A stretch of 64,000 nucleotides of DNA, from positions 1 to 64,000 of the forward strand of contig JADKGD010000016.1 in the NCBI GenBank assembly GCA_016717145.1. Reading direction: 5' to 3'. Below the pieces are notes generated by a model. It had not been told where the DNA came from. It saw only the letters and a program-made list of their open reading frames with translations, and did not search any database. The stretch's first letter is position 1; every line of letters starts with the position of its first letter. The stretch comes from Saprospiraceae bacterium (lineage in GTDB: Bacteria > Bacteroidota > Bacteroidia > Chitinophagales > Saprospiraceae). The position numbers were made by a program, and so were the translations under genes. Below, one piece after another: positions 1-9,729 of this stretch.

Positions 1-481
1 AAGCTTTGCCCAAGCTTGGGAAATTGGAGGTAATGTTTGTCCAGATGGTGCCGTCCCATTTGTAGATAAAACCTGTTGTTGCCATCATGTACATAACACC
101 GCCTGATGCTTTCGCAAAATCGGTAACAAGTACATTGGCGGGCAATCCATTATTTTTGACTGACCAGCTTCCGGCATTATATTGATATACACCGTGACTA
201 CCCGTACCAACAAAAACTTTATTGTCAGTGGAGACCTTAAGTACCCTGATGGTAGAGTCGGGCAGGCCAAAACTAATATTTGACCATATACTGCCTTCGT
301 CAACAGACCTGAATATACCATATGAAGATGTAGCGGCATACACATCATTATTGGCCCCAACATCCATTGTATAAATACTTTCGTTTGGACTGTTTTGCCT
401 TAACCAGCTTGTCTGAGATGAGAGCTGAGGCATTAAAACAATACTACATAAATAAATGATAAGAGAAATATAATAGCGCAT
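1..481 (-). CDS. exported propeller-repeat protein, N-terminal part (runs off the left edge)
   Basis: On the minus strand a frame opens with ATG at 481 and stays open to the edge (160 codons). It starts with a signal peptide of about 23 residues (MRYYISLIIYLCSIVL..., cleavage near SSQ/TSW). Short blade-like repeats follow: one around DVYAATSSYGIFRS, a second around KVFVGTGSHGVYQY and a third ending TGFIYKWDGTIWTN. The V-(Y/F)-(A/G)-T...G-(I/V)-(Y/F) pattern is that of BNR/two-component-regulator propellers, which in Bacteroidota are usually exported by the type IX system. The C-terminus that would carry a sorting domain is outside the window. The specific function is unknown. The reading frame and export are well supported; the family is inferred from repeat shape. 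Confidence 0.7.
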   Translation of the reverse strand, partial: MRYYISLIIYLCSIVLMPQLSSQTSWLRQNSPNESIYTMDVGANNDVYAATSSYGIFRSVDEGSIWSNISFGLPDSTIRVLKVSTDNKVFVGTGSHGVYQYNAGSWSVKNNGLPANVLVTDFAKASGGVMYMMATTGFIYKWDGTIWTNITSNFPSLGKA

Positions 482-1005
482 GGTAGGTCCAAAATTATAA
501 GTTACGAATATAAGAGATTAAATTTTATTAAAACGCTCCTTTCGGTCTTTAATTAGAGGAAGGGTGTTGCCTTTTAGCACTATCGGGTTAAAGTTTAATC
601 TGCCCCTTTTAAAAAATTACATACCTAAACAAAGTAAGTATCAATACTTCTAATTGAAGCGATACATTAGAGGCCGAATGTAGAGCTTCAATGCTACCTG
701 CTACTTTATATTCAAATATAGACATCACATCCGTTTTTCTTCTTTTAAAAAAAATGTTATTTATTATTCTCCCTTAAACAAATTAATTTTGGTTATTTAA
801 AATTAATACTATAACTTTGTCTTGCTTATACTCCTATCCATAATATTTTACCTTACCACTTTAGTACGGCACTGGAATTAGCTAAAAAGATACATTCAAA
901 TATAATACAAAGTCATACCCTTGCTTAGAATGTTTGGGCATTGGAAATGATTGTTTTTTCTTGATATGGTTTGCATTATTTTTAGTACACTAATTTCAAA
1001 TTATT
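482..1005. other. intergenic region between divergent genes
   Basis: AT-rich spacer between the divergent propeller protein and M4-like protease genes, with no coding frame that I can support. Just before the protease ATG there is TTTG at 970-973 and, after a 17-bp spacer, TAATTTCA at 991-998. This is a partial match to the Bacteroidota -33/-7 promoter (TTTG / TAnnTTTG). If used, transcription would start almost at the ATG, so it is weak evidence. Confidence 0.4.
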
Positions 1006-2916
1006 ATGGCATCAAAAAGAATTGAATATCCCGGATACAGAAGACTATGGGGCTATGCCTTTGACCCTAGTTTGTCAAACAATGCAAATACTGCAAATTT
1101 TAATAACCTCATTTTTAAGGTTCGGTGGGATGATTACCAAAGTGCAGGTCCTGTAGGCGAGTACCTTGAAGTGATCGATTTTGATCCTGCAAGCAAGTGT
1201 TTTTATCTACCAGTAGATCTGAACGATATTAATGTGGTCGCCACCGATGGATTAAAACCTTCTGAGAGTAATCCCCAATTTCATCAACAAATGGTTTATG
1301 CTGTTGCCATGACAACCATTCAAAATTTTGAAAGAGCTTTAGGTAGATGGATATTGTGGTCTCCCAGATTAATTTACAATGCTACAGGAAGTGTAGCTCA
1401 TGACGAGTATGTACCAAGATTAAGGCTTTATCCACATGCCATCCGTGAGGCAAATGCATTTTATAATCCTAATAAAAAAGCCATTTTGTTTGGATATTTT
1501 CCTGCGGTTTCAGACAATACAGGAACTCAATTGCCGGAAGGTATTGTGTTCACATGTTTGTCTCATGACATTATTGCCCATGAAGTCTCACACGCTATTC
1601 TTGATGGTATCAATACTAAATTGATTGACCATTACAATCCTGATACCCTTGCCTTTCATGAAGCTTTTTCGGATATTATAGCCCTGTTCCAGCATTTTAC
1701 GTTTAGGGAAGTGATCCGCAATCAGATTGCCAAAACAAGAGGCGATTTGAAAAGCCAAAACTTGTTGGGTGAGTTGGCACAACAATTCGGACATGCCATT
1801 GGCAATTATGGTTCACTTAGAGATGCCATCGGAAAAATTAATCCCGAAACAAAAAAGTGGGAAGCTACAATTCCGGACCCAAATGATTATGTCCGCAAAA
1901 CCGAACCTCATGAAAGGGGATCGATTTTAGTAGCTGCAATTTTTGATGCTTTTGTTCAGATTTATAAAAGAAGGGTTGCGGACCTGTTCAGACTGGCTTC
2001 AAATGGGACCGGCATATTGCCTGTGGGCGAATTGCATCCCGATTTGGTCAACAGGTTGTCTGAAGAAGCTTCACGGTCCGCTCAAAACGTGCTCAATATA
2101 TGCATCAGGGCGCTTGATTATTTGCCACCTGTTGATATGAATTTTGGCGATTTTCTAAGGGCTTTAATTACTGCTGATTGCGACATAGTACCTGATGACG
2201 ATCACAATTATCGGTTAATATTTATTGAAGCATTTAGAAATAGAGGCATCTATCCTGATGGTATTAAAACGCTTTCTGTCGAAAGTCTGAGGTGGCAAAA
2301 AATGGATTTGCAAAATGAAGCTTTGATCAATCAGTTTAACTACCTTCAGGATTATCTGAAAAATTTTTTAAGGGACAAACCCAATGTATTTAAAAACAGA
2401 AATGAATACTACAAAGAACATCATGATTTTAAAGAATATCTGCACGATAAATTGTATACCAAATTTGAGAACATGGCACCATTTGAAGAAGTAACGGGTC
2501 TGGTATTTAACGACAATGATTTTGCGGCTTATAATATTGAATTGAGTGAAAAAAATAATTTCCCGAAATTTTTTGTTCAATCACTTGCATTCAACAGACG
2601 GGTGGACTTTAATGGTAAAATTAATAATCAGGCAGTGATTTCCATCATTCAAAAGAGAAAGGAAAAGGTAGTTTTTGACAATGGTAGAACGGAAGACATT
2701 ACATTTAATGGAGGCGTCACATTAATCTTTGATCTGGATTCTACAAGTTTGATTTATGCTATAAAAAAGGACGTACGTGATAACGCAAGACTGGAAAAAA
2801 GAAAAAATTATATCCGGGACAAAAAAACAGATATCGATGATAATCCGCTGAGAATGTCATTTGATACAGATAGTTTTTATGGGCCCTTTGCTTCATTACA
2901 CAACGAAAAACATTAA
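1006..2916 (+). CDS. M4-like gluzincin zinc metallopeptidase, no signal peptide
   Basis: 636-residue protein. Residues 192-196 are HEVSH (the HExxH zinc site), and 219 is the Glu of HEAFSDI, the spacing and context of the third zinc ligand in thermolysin-like (M4) gluzincins (compare GEAxSD). The helix before the zinc site (CLSHDIIAHE) also fits. There is no signal peptide, transmembrane segment or sorting domain, unlike normal secreted M4 enzymes, so it probably acts in the cytoplasm. The roughly 400 residues after the catalytic site match nothing I can name. The stop lies 4 bp before the next ATG (metallo-beta-lactamase-fold gene), so the two are almost surely co-transcribed. The substrate is unknown. 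Confidence 0.75.
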   Translation: MASKRIEYPGYRRLWGYAFDPSLSNNANTANFNNLIFKVRWDDYQSAGPVGEYLEVIDFDPASKCFYLPVDLNDINVVATDGLKPSESNPQFHQQMVYAVAMTTIQNFERALGRWILWSPRLIYNATGSVAHDEYVPRLRLYPHAIREANAFYNPNKKAILFGYFPAVSDNTGTQLPEGIVFTCLSHDIIAHEVSHAILDGINTKLIDHYNPDTLAFHEAFSDIIALFQHFTFREVIRNQIAKTRGDLKSQNLLGELAQQFGHAIGNYGSLRDAIGKINPETKKWEATIPDPNDYVRKTEPHERGSILVAAIFDAFVQIYKRRVADLFRLASNGTGILPVGELHPDLVNRLSEEASRSAQNVLNICIRALDYLPPVDMNFGDFLRALITADCDIVPDDDHNYRLIFIEAFRNRGIYPDGIKTLSVESLRWQKMDLQNEALINQFNYLQDYLKNFLRDKPNVFKNRNEYYKEHHDFKEYLHDKLYTKFENMAPFEEVTGLVFNDNDFAAYNIELSEKNNFPKFFVQSLAFNRRVDFNGKINNQAVISIIQKRKEKVVFDNGRTEDITFNGGVTLIFDLDSTSLIYAIKKDVRDNARLEKRKNYIRDKKTDIDDNPLRMSFDTDSFYGPFASLHNEKH

Positions 2917-2920
2917 TAAT

Positions 2921-4315
2921 ATGAAGGCTGTAACTAAAGTTAAAATCCGTATGTATCGCCAGGGCTTGGGCGATTGTTTTTTGTTGACTTTTTTTGGAGA
3001 TAAACAAAGCCAATTTAATATGCTCATCGATTGTGGTGTACTGTCAAAGGGCAATGAGTATAAAAAAAAGATGGCAGAAGTTGCACAAAACATTAAGGAT
3101 GTCACCCTTGGAAAAATAGATGTACTGGTAGCTACTCATGAACATTGGGATCATCTGTCCGGTTTTCAGCAGGCACAGGAGATCTTTGACAGTATGACCA
3201 TACCTGAGATTTGGATGGCATGGACGGAGGATGCCAATGATACCTTTGCCAAAGAACTAAAAGAAAGTAATGCCAACAAATTAACTGCCATAAGTCAGGC
3301 TTATAATAAATTAAAAGAGCAGCCAACACATAATTTTAACATCAGACAAAAAGACGGTCATACCAAATATCTGAATGCTTTCAACTCATTTTTTAATTTT
3401 TTTGGTGTGGATAATCATAATATCAATGTTAACCTCAATGGTACCGGTGAGGCATTTGATACACTAAGAAAAAGGAAAAACTCCGATAAAGTTTTTCTGC
3501 AACCTGCTACAGATGAAGTTATTGAATTAAAAGAATTGCCCGGCGTCAGACTCTATGTTTTGGGTCCACCAAAAAATGTAAAATCATTAAACAAAATGAA
3601 TCCTTCAAAAAGGAAAGTGAGTTGTACGAACTTGATTTCAATATGTCAATGGGTCGTAGTTTTAGCTCAGCTTTTGGCAAATCAAGACCCCAACAGACCA
3701 TTTGATCGTAGCGATGACATCCCGATAAGTGAAGCAGAAAAGTTTTACCCTACATATTTTGATGACAATAACGATTGGCGGGAAATAAATGATGACTGGC
3801 TGTATGCTGCCGGCAACTTAGCAATTGCGCTTGACAGTGCGGTAAACAACACAAGTCTCGCACTTGCGTTTGAATTTATTGATTCAGGCAAAGTTTTATT
3901 ATTTCCTGCTGATGCACAAATAGGCAATTGGTTGTCATGGTCAAATTATTCATGGACATTCAAAAAGAATGGTGTAAAAGAAACGGTGACAATTGACGAT
4001 TTATTCAGCAGGACAGTTTTTTATAAGGTAGGTCACCATGGCAGCCACAATGCCACCATGAAAGATCAGGGTCTGGCAAAAATGAAAAATAGCGAATTGA
4101 TCGCAATGATTCCGGTCGACCAAAAAATGGCTGAAGACAGAAACTGGAAAATGCCTTTCAAACCATTATTAGAGGCACTGAACAGCAGCACTAAAGATAA
4201 AGTGATCATTCAGGATGAAAAATTTCCAACTACGATCAAAGCAACAAATAAAATCAAAAATGGTATTTCAGATTTGTTTTATGATGTCATAATCCATAAT
4301 AAACCTGCCTTGTAA
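2921..4315 (+). CDS. metallo-beta-lactamase-fold hydrolase (ComEC/Rec2-like)
   Basis: 464 residues from ATG 2921. An upstream in-frame start at 2861 would overlap the protease gene and lacks family similarity. The N-terminus MLIDCG and HEHWDH at residues 73-78 are the HxHxDH metal site. GHHGSH at 371-376 is the later histidine motif typical of ComEC C-terminal-like MBL proteins, and FPADAQIG is the beta-strand Asp ligand region. No signal peptide. It is tightly coupled behind the M4-like protease. In known families such MBL domains hydrolyse phosphodiester bonds (nuclease or cyclic-nucleotide targets) or other esters; the substrate here is not visible. Confidence 0.8.
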   Translation: MKAVTKVKIRMYRQGLGDCFLLTFFGDKQSQFNMLIDCGVLSKGNEYKKKMAEVAQNIKDVTLGKIDVLVATHEHWDHLSGFQQAQEIFDSMTIPEIWMAWTEDANDTFAKELKESNANKLTAISQAYNKLKEQPTHNFNIRQKDGHTKYLNAFNSFFNFFGVDNHNINVNLNGTGEAFDTLRKRKNSDKVFLQPATDEVIELKELPGVRLYVLGPPKNVKSLNKMNPSKRKVSCTNLISICQWVVVLAQLLANQDPNRPFDRSDDIPISEAEKFYPTYFDDNNDWREINDDWLYAAGNLAIALDSAVNNTSLALAFEFIDSGKVLLFPADAQIGNWLSWSNYSWTFKKNGVKETVTIDDLFSRTVFYKVGHHGSHNATMKDQGLAKMKNSELIAMIPVDQKMAEDRNWKMPFKPLLEALNSSTKDKVIIQDEKFPTTIKATNKIKNGISDLFYDVIIHNKPAL

Positions 4316-4405
4316 GTTATTGGAAATTGTATCTTTGTGTGTTTATATGAGAAACATATTGTCAATTAACTGACACACGTATACTTATATTTAACATTAT
4401 AATTT

Positions 4406-4834
4406 ATGAGTTTCACAATTTATCATATGCTTGTGATTCGTGCAGATACAAAAAAAGTATTTGATGCCATATCCCAACCTGACCAACTTGTTCAATGGTG
4501 GCCGCTAAAATGCAGCGGTATTCCGAAAACAGGCGAAGCATATAATTTTAATTTTACGGACATGTATGATTGGTTCGGAAGGGTAGAGATTTGTACACCA
4601 AATGAAAGCTTTTTTATCAGCATGACAAAAAGTGATTCGGATTGGCAAAATACGATTTTTGGTTTTGAACTTGAAAAAACAGATGATGGAGTTAAAGTAA
4701 CTTTTTCTCACTCAGGCTGGGCAGAGTGTGATGACCATTTCAAATCGACATCTTTTTGTTGGGCCATTTTGCTGAATGGTTTAAAAAACTATGTGGAGAA
4801 GGGCATAGTTATTCCTTTTGAGGAAAGAAATTAA
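4406..4834 (+). CDS. SRPBCC (AHSA1-like) domain protein
   Basis: 142 residues with the START-like SRPBCC pattern: an N-terminal strand, then KKVFDAISQPDQLVQWWP, the aromatic-rich middle DMYDWFGRVE, and the C-terminal helix FCWAILLNGLKNYVEKG that closes the cavity. The family binds hydrophobic ligands or acts as an Hsp90 ATPase-activator-like fold. No catalytic residues can be assigned. It is followed after 19 bp by a small membrane protein and lies 90 bp after the MBL gene, so it may belong to the same transcript. Specific role unknown. Confidence 0.75.
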   Translation: MSFTIYHMLVIRADTKKVFDAISQPDQLVQWWPLKCSGIPKTGEAYNFNFTDMYDWFGRVEICTPNESFFISMTKSDSDWQNTIFGFELEKTDDGVKVTFSHSGWAECDDHFKSTSFCWAILLNGLKNYVEKGIVIPFEERN

Positions 4835-4853
4835 TGAACACAAATGGGAATGT

Positions 4854-5204
4854 ATGACACTATCTGATAATGATAAATTAACACTGGTAAAACTCCTGCA
4901 TACGCTCGTATGGATTTTTTTTAATATAGTCATTTTTTATTTGTTGTATGCGGTTATTGTTAATAAAATAGATATTTGGGTGTGGATATGTTTGGGTTTT
5001 ATAGTTGTGGAAGGATTGATATTACTATTGTTTAAAGCCATGTGCCCGATTACCCTGGTGGCACGCAAATATTCAGATTCTCAAAAAGACAATTTTGACA
5101 TTTATTTGCCTAATTGGCTGGCCAAATACAACAAACTGATATATACTACGATCGTGATTATTGCTATCGCCATCTTATTGTATCAATTATTGTGGAATAA
5201 ATAG
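4854..5204 (+). CDS. small integral membrane protein, unknown function
   Basis: 116 residues from ATG 4854. A possible upstream start at 4818 would overlap the SRPBCC gene by 17 bp and adds charged residues without a known counterpart. Three hydrophobic segments are visible: WIFFNIVIFYLLYAVIV, IWVWICLGFIVVEGLILLLF and LIYTTIVIIAIAILLYQLL. Between segments 2 and 3 lies CPITLVARKYSDSQKDNFD, a motif I associate with small Bacteroidota membrane proteins without assigned function. No enzymatic motif is present. It probably sits in the inner membrane. Confidence 0.6.
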   Translation: MTLSDNDKLTLVKLLHTLVWIFFNIVIFYLLYAVIVNKIDIWVWICLGFIVVEGLILLLFKAMCPITLVARKYSDSQKDNFDIYLPNWLAKYNKLIYTTIVIIAIAILLYQLLWNK

Positions 5205-5549
5205 GATGTGCGCTACTAGCGTTTAGATTATTGTTTTTAACCGATGCTATTCATAAATCATAAAAAAATAGCCAAGGTTGACAAAAAAACTGGCATTGCT
5301 CTTTGTACTCCGAATCAACTAAGTTGGCTAAACAACTGTATCAAATATAAATTTGGCCCGGAACTCAAAAAATGATAGAATTTTAAGCTTTACTTCCATT
5401 TATATTAATATATTTGCAACATATATAAGCATTTATGTACATGCGTAATTCAATGATTTTAATAAAGTTAAAACTATTTAATGATTTGAAAAAAAAAGGT
5501 ATGTGTTGTGAAATGATAATTATCTGAATATTAAATATCCAACTTGTAT
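5205..5549. other. intergenic region, possible 43-codon frame
   Basis: Mostly AT-rich. A short frame at 5244-5375 (+) encodes a protein-like stretch containing KIAKVDKKTGIALCTPNQL and ending WLNNCIKYKFGPELKK. It has no clear ribosome-binding site and no family I recognise. It may be a gene remnant. Nothing else is seen. Confidence 0.3.
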
Positions 5550-5580
5550 TTTGAATAAAACAATACTTCCACTATTTTTG
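5550..5580 (+). promoter_or_regulatory. candidate Bacteroidota sigma-70-type promoter for the LRR gene
   Basis: TTTG at 5550-5553 and TATTTTTG at 5573-5580 (an exact TAnnTTTG -7 box) are separated by 19 bp, the spacing expected for the phylum's primary sigma factor. Transcription would start near 5587, giving a leader of about 115 nt before ATG 5703. It is the best -33/-7 pair found in this window. Confidence 0.5.
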
Positions 5581-5702
5581 ACCTTGTGCAAAATCATCTT
5601 TTTGATGCAACATCAATAGGGAAATATTTCAGGAACAGCTTAATTTTGGTGAAAATCAGCCAATTTTTTTAGCCCAATATTTATATTAATTAAACTTAAG
5701 AT

Positions 5703-8700
5703 ATGTCGCACTACAAAATTTTTATTGCTTTACTTTTTACAAGTCATTTTGCTTTTTGTCAAAATATTTCATTTGTTGATTTGAATTTTAAAAATCACCT
5801 CTTACAAAAAATTTGTGTCGATACCGACCTGAATGGAACATGGGACGCAAAAGGAGATCAAAATGCTGATGGCGAAATAAGTCTTGCAGAAGCTGAAGCG
5901 ATTCAAAGTTTATTGCTCAACGTTCAAGACATTAAAGATATTTCTGATCTTAAGTATTTTACTAATTTAAAAAGACTTTATGGCATTGCACTTAATTACA
6001 TTGAGAAGCCATTTGATTTGAAAGACAATTCAAAATTAGAAATCTTAGAACTTGCCTTAAATACGAGCAAATTTTCAATGAAAAGTTTCTCAAAGTTAAG
6101 CTCATGTATTTTTGCACTAGGGCAGAATGTTAATAATATTTACATAAATGATAATCCACTACTGCAAAAAATTGAATTTAAAAGCAAATTTTCCGAACCC
6201 GTAAACAATTTGGATTCACTGGATTTAGGTAACAATAATTTGACTTCATTAAAAATAAAATTTGATTGGAAAAAGAAAAACTATAAATATCTTAATTGTA
6301 AAAACAATAAACTAAGTACCATAGAATTTGAAAGTTACCAGAGTTTTGATGAAATTAATTTATCCAATAATCAACTGACTGATCAGTCCATTGCCAATGT
6401 GTTTATTTATGGCACAAAAATGTTTTTGCAAAACAATTTAATCCAAAATTTATCTATTGTCACATCAACAATACCAGTTAATTATTTGACGTTTGTAGGA
6501 AATCCGTTAAAAACTTTTAATTTTCAATCCTCAGTTAATAGTATTTTAGAGCGTTTGGATTTTACCGGATTAATAATGCTTGAATCAATAGATATTAATT
6601 CCTCAGGTAAAATCAATGAAATTATTCTGCAAGATTTATCCTCTATAAAGAGTTTAAATGTAGCTTGCGAAGAGATTGCCAAAGACTTAATTATTAAGGA
6701 ATTAAAAACCCTAAATTCGACCAGAATCAATATTAAAGGCAACATTTATCTTCAAAATATAAGTCAGTTTAATAACGCAAACTTTTATATTACAACTTCT
6801 AAGGAATTGCATTTTACAGATAATTTTATATCGAATTTAAAAATAATGAGTAATGTACAATGCAGAGAATTGTATGTTGAAAATTCAGGCATGTTGAGTG
6901 ATCTGTATTTTGGACCTGGAAATGGTTCGTCTGTAAAGATCTATGTTAAAAACAATCCATTACTCTTAAAGTTATTAATTAATGGCTCTATTGAAAGATT
7001 AGATTTGAATATACAAGGCTGCAAAATGTTAAGCTCTGTTAAGGTGAGTTATGCAAATACTCTCACTTTTTCATATGGAGGTATCGATGTTTTGAAGAAT
7101 TTAACCCTTGGTTTTCTCAGAGGTGAAATAGACATTTCCAACCTGCCTTCTTTAAAATATACAAACTTACCCATCAATCCAACTATCAAATTGTTCATTC
7201 ATTCACTTAACAATTTAGATACATTGATTCTTAATGGTCTGGCTCCCGGAGATGTTGATTTATATAATTTACCTTCCTTAAAACATCTTGATATAGGATT
7301 ATTGTACAATGGGAATAATTTGTCTTGTAATAATGTTTCAGGAGCAGGGCATCTTAAGATTTCAAACTTTCCCCTTTTAGACGAACTGACAATTAACACG
7401 CTTTGTGTCAGAGATTTAGAAATATCCAATCTGCCTTCACTAAAGAATTTGTCAATAAAATACGTCAACCTGCAAGATGATAATAATCTACTTGCCATAT
7501 ACAACTTAAATTCTCTTAAACAACTGGATCTTTTTCGGGCCCATTTTGCAAGTGCGCTATTTCAAAATCTACCCAATTTAGAACTTCTGACAGCGAAATA
7601 TGTAACAATTCGTAAAGAGATCAATTTATCAAAGTTAGAAAACTTGAAATCAATAGATTTTCAATGGGTATATGCTAAAAACATCAAAGCACAGTATTTG
7701 CCAAATTTGTCCAAAATGTACATTAACGTAAGCTATTCCGAAAATCTATCTTTTGTAGATCTGCCTAATCTTTCCAAAATATTTTGCAACCTTGATAGTT
7801 ATCCTTCTTCCATTAAAAAACACTCCTTATTTAAAAAATTGCCATCATTGACAAGAGTGGACTTCCTTACCAGAAATTACACACTTGATTCCCTGGATTT
7901 TAGTGAATGCCCAAATTTAGATTCAATTCAATTAGATTTTTCAGGCTCATTAAAGCACCTGAACTTAAAAAATAATAATGAAAAAATCAGTTACCTGCAA
8001 CCCCGAGGCTTTCAATCTACCTACAACACCATATGTGTTGACACTGATGTAGAAAAAACAAAAATTCAGTCATTAATAAGTCCGTTCAGTAATGCTGTGT
8101 ATGAATATGATTGTGTGGCGGAATTAACCCATTCAACAATCTCCGGAAATATTTATATTGTTGATGAAAATAACAATATAAAATTACTTAAAGATCAATA
8201 TTTACCATTAAGGATCAAAGATAAAACCATGGAATACCAAACCTTAACCAACGGAGAAGGCAGGTATAGGTTTTCTACGCCAAATATTAACACTGATATA
8301 ATCATTAGTCCTCAGTTTAATACAGAAAATTTTGAGTTCATAAGTGGTGACACAATAATTAACTTATCAGCGCATGGAGACAGAGATACCATCAATTTTT
8401 ATCTTAAATTGAAGTCAAGCTACAATGATGCGAAATGCGCTTTAATTCCAATTTCAAGACCAAGACCAGGCGAAAGGGTTCAATACACATTGTTAATAAA
8501 AAATATTGGACCTGCTTTAACAACAGCGAATGTGAAATTATATTTTGATTCAACCCAAATGAAAATATCTTATGGCAACTCAGTCAATTTGCTGGAGTCA
8601 AATGATTTTATTGAACTAAAAGGGTTATTGTTACCACCTTTTTCTGCAGTGAAATATCATGTATTTTTTGATCTGAACAAGCCATCTGATCCAAATCCAT

Positions 8701-9470
8701 TAAATAGCGGAGACAATTTGTACTTTAACGTAAATGTTACTCCGGTTGATTTTGACCTGGATATGAGCAACAATACTTATGAACTGAATCAAAAAGTTAT
8801 AAATTCGTTTGACCCAAATCAAATAACTTGTGCTCAGGGAAATATTGTTTATAATAATGATAAAATCAAGCCATTAAAATATTTTATTGAATTTGAAAAC
8901 ACAGGAAATGCGGAAGCCATTTTCGTGAATATAATAAATTCAATTGATACTACTTTTCTGGATGTAAAAAGATTTAAATTAATAGATGCCAGTCATATAG
9001 TAAATGCCACGATTGTAGGAAATATGGTAAAATTTAATTTTAGTAATATCAATTTATCTCACCTGAAAGGATACAACACCGGATATATATATTATGAAAT
9101 TATGCCTAAAAAGGAATTGTTTGTCGGAGATATTATATACAATCAGGCGGAAATTATTTTTGATTATAATGTACCCATCCTAACTAATGTGCATTCACTT
9201 AAAATGGTAAATTCCTCCTTGGTAAACGACCATAATCAAATACAAACATTCACCATATTTCCAAACCCAACCGATAGCAGAATAAATATTACCTTAAATG
9301 GTAAAAATGCGGATATGGTTGAAATATACAATTACTTTGGTCTCCTTGTTGGTAGAATCTCTTTTCAAAATGAAATCGATTTAAGTGGCTATAAAAAAGG
9401 CTTGTATATCATTAGACTTTTAAATCAAAATATACCTTTAGGAAGTGCAAAAGTTGTTTTAAATAAGTGA
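5703..9470 (+). CDS. exported leucine-rich-repeat protein with T9SS sorting domain
   Basis: 1255 residues. Signal peptide MSHYKIFIALLFTSHFAFCQ (1-20). An EF-hand-like acidic segment follows at about 38-65 (DQNADGEISLAEAE). Roughly 700 residues of irregular leucine-rich repeats come next (LxxLxLxxN..L patterns such as LDSLDLGNNNLTSLKI and LPSLKYTNLP). After them are a carboxypeptidase-regulatory-like strand region (about 815-890), a CARDB/DUF11-like beta domain, a DUF7619-like domain beginning SFDPNQ (about 1035) and a C-terminal type A sorting domain (FTIFPNPTDSRINI...GLYIIRLL, last about 80 residues). It is expected on the cell surface or secreted through T9SS. The ligand is unknown. It is a single gene with its own candidate promoter. 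Confidence 0.85.
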   Translation: MSHYKIFIALLFTSHFAFCQNISFVDLNFKNHLLQKICVDTDLNGTWDAKGDQNADGEISLAEAEAIQSLLLNVQDIKDISDLKYFTNLKRLYGIALNYIEKPFDLKDNSKLEILELALNTSKFSMKSFSKLSSCIFALGQNVNNIYINDNPLLQKIEFKSKFSEPVNNLDSLDLGNNNLTSLKIKFDWKKKNYKYLNCKNNKLSTIEFESYQSFDEINLSNNQLTDQSIANVFIYGTKMFLQNNLIQNLSIVTSTIPVNYLTFVGNPLKTFNFQSSVNSILERLDFTGLIMLESIDINSSGKINEIILQDLSSIKSLNVACEEIAKDLIIKELKTLNSTRINIKGNIYLQNISQFNNANFYITTSKELHFTDNFISNLKIMSNVQCRELYVENSGMLSDLYFGPGNGSSVKIYVKNNPLLLKLLINGSIERLDLNIQGCKMLSSVKVSYANTLTFSYGGIDVLKNLTLGFLRGEIDISNLPSLKYTNLPINPTIKLFIHSLNNLDTLILNGLAPGDVDLYNLPSLKHLDIGLLYNGNNLSCNNVSGAGHLKISNFPLLDELTINTLCVRDLEISNLPSLKNLSIKYVNLQDDNNLLAIYNLNSLKQLDLFRAHFASALFQNLPNLELLTAKYVTIRKEINLSKLENLKSIDFQWVYAKNIKAQYLPNLSKMYINVSYSENLSFVDLPNLSKIFCNLDSYPSSIKKHSLFKKLPSLTRVDFLTRNYTLDSLDFSECPNLDSIQLDFSGSLKHLNLKNNNEKISYLQPRGFQSTYNTICVDTDVEKTKIQSLISPFSNAVYEYDCVAELTHSTISGNIYIVDENNNIKLLKDQYLPLRIKDKTMEYQTLTNGEGRYRFSTPNINTDIIISPQFNTENFEFISGDTIINLSAHGDRDTINFYLKLKSSYNDAKCALIPISRPRPGERVQYTLLIKNIGPALTTANVKLYFDSTQMKISYGNSVNLLESNDFIELKGLLLPPFSAVKYHVFFDLNKPSDPNPLNSGDNLYFNVNVTPVDFDLDMSNNTYELNQKVINSFDPNQITCAQGNIVYNNDKIKPLKYFIEFENTGNAEAIFVNIINSIDTTFLDVKRFKLIDASHIVNATIVGNMVKFNFSNINLSHLKGYNTGYIYYEIMPKKELFVGDIIYNQAEIIFDYNVPILTNVHSLKMVNSSLVNDHNQIQTFTIFPNPTDSRINITLNGKNADMVEIYNYFGLLVGRISFQNEIDLSGYKKGLYIIRLLNQNIPLGSAKVVLNK

Positions 9471-9539
9471 TGCCAACAAAGTAAAACTTTGATTTTCAGA
9501 TATTACCAGGCTCTGAATGTAGTGGACGGTAAATTGTAT

Positions 9540-9563
9540 ATCTGTAGGGTTAACCCTACAGAT
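9540..9563. repeat. perfect 24-bp palindrome
   Basis: Arms ATCTGTAGGGTT and AACCCTACAGAT meet without a loop. The centre GGGTTAACCC is itself a perfect palindrome. It lies 70 bp after the LRR gene and could act as a transcription-stop hairpin or a protein-binding site. It is not followed by a T-run, so it is not a classical terminator. Confidence 0.5.
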
Positions 9564-9568
9564 GGGGT

Positions 9569-9611
9569 CACATCACACAGCCAGAAGTTAGCTACATTTT
9601 TCAGCTCAAAA
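9569..9611 (+). repeat. 43-bp dispersed repeat, copy 1
   Basis: Matches 12210-12252 in the same orientation with a few substitutions (shared cores CACAGCCAG, TAGCTACAT and TTTCAGCTCAAAAA). In both copies one frame reads TSHSQ(K/E)(L/I)AT(F/C)FSSK, suggesting that both derive from the same coding or mobile sequence, now decayed. Confidence 0.5.
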
Positions 9612-9729
9612 AAATTTTGGAATAAATAGACAATTTGGCTTAACTCATATCCGCAAGATATTCAAGTTGTGTTGAGGCCAGATGAAATTGAAAAATATTA
9701 TTATTCATTCAAAAAGTTAGCTGTTTAAC

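Noticed and set aside
85..363. 92-codon minus-strand frame at the left edge
   Set aside because: Out of frame with the signal-peptide-bearing propeller gene covering the same DNA, which has the coherent repeats.
2861..2920. Upstream start of the MBL gene at 2861
   Set aside because: Would overlap the protease gene by 56 bp and add residues without family similarity; ATG 2921 fits better.
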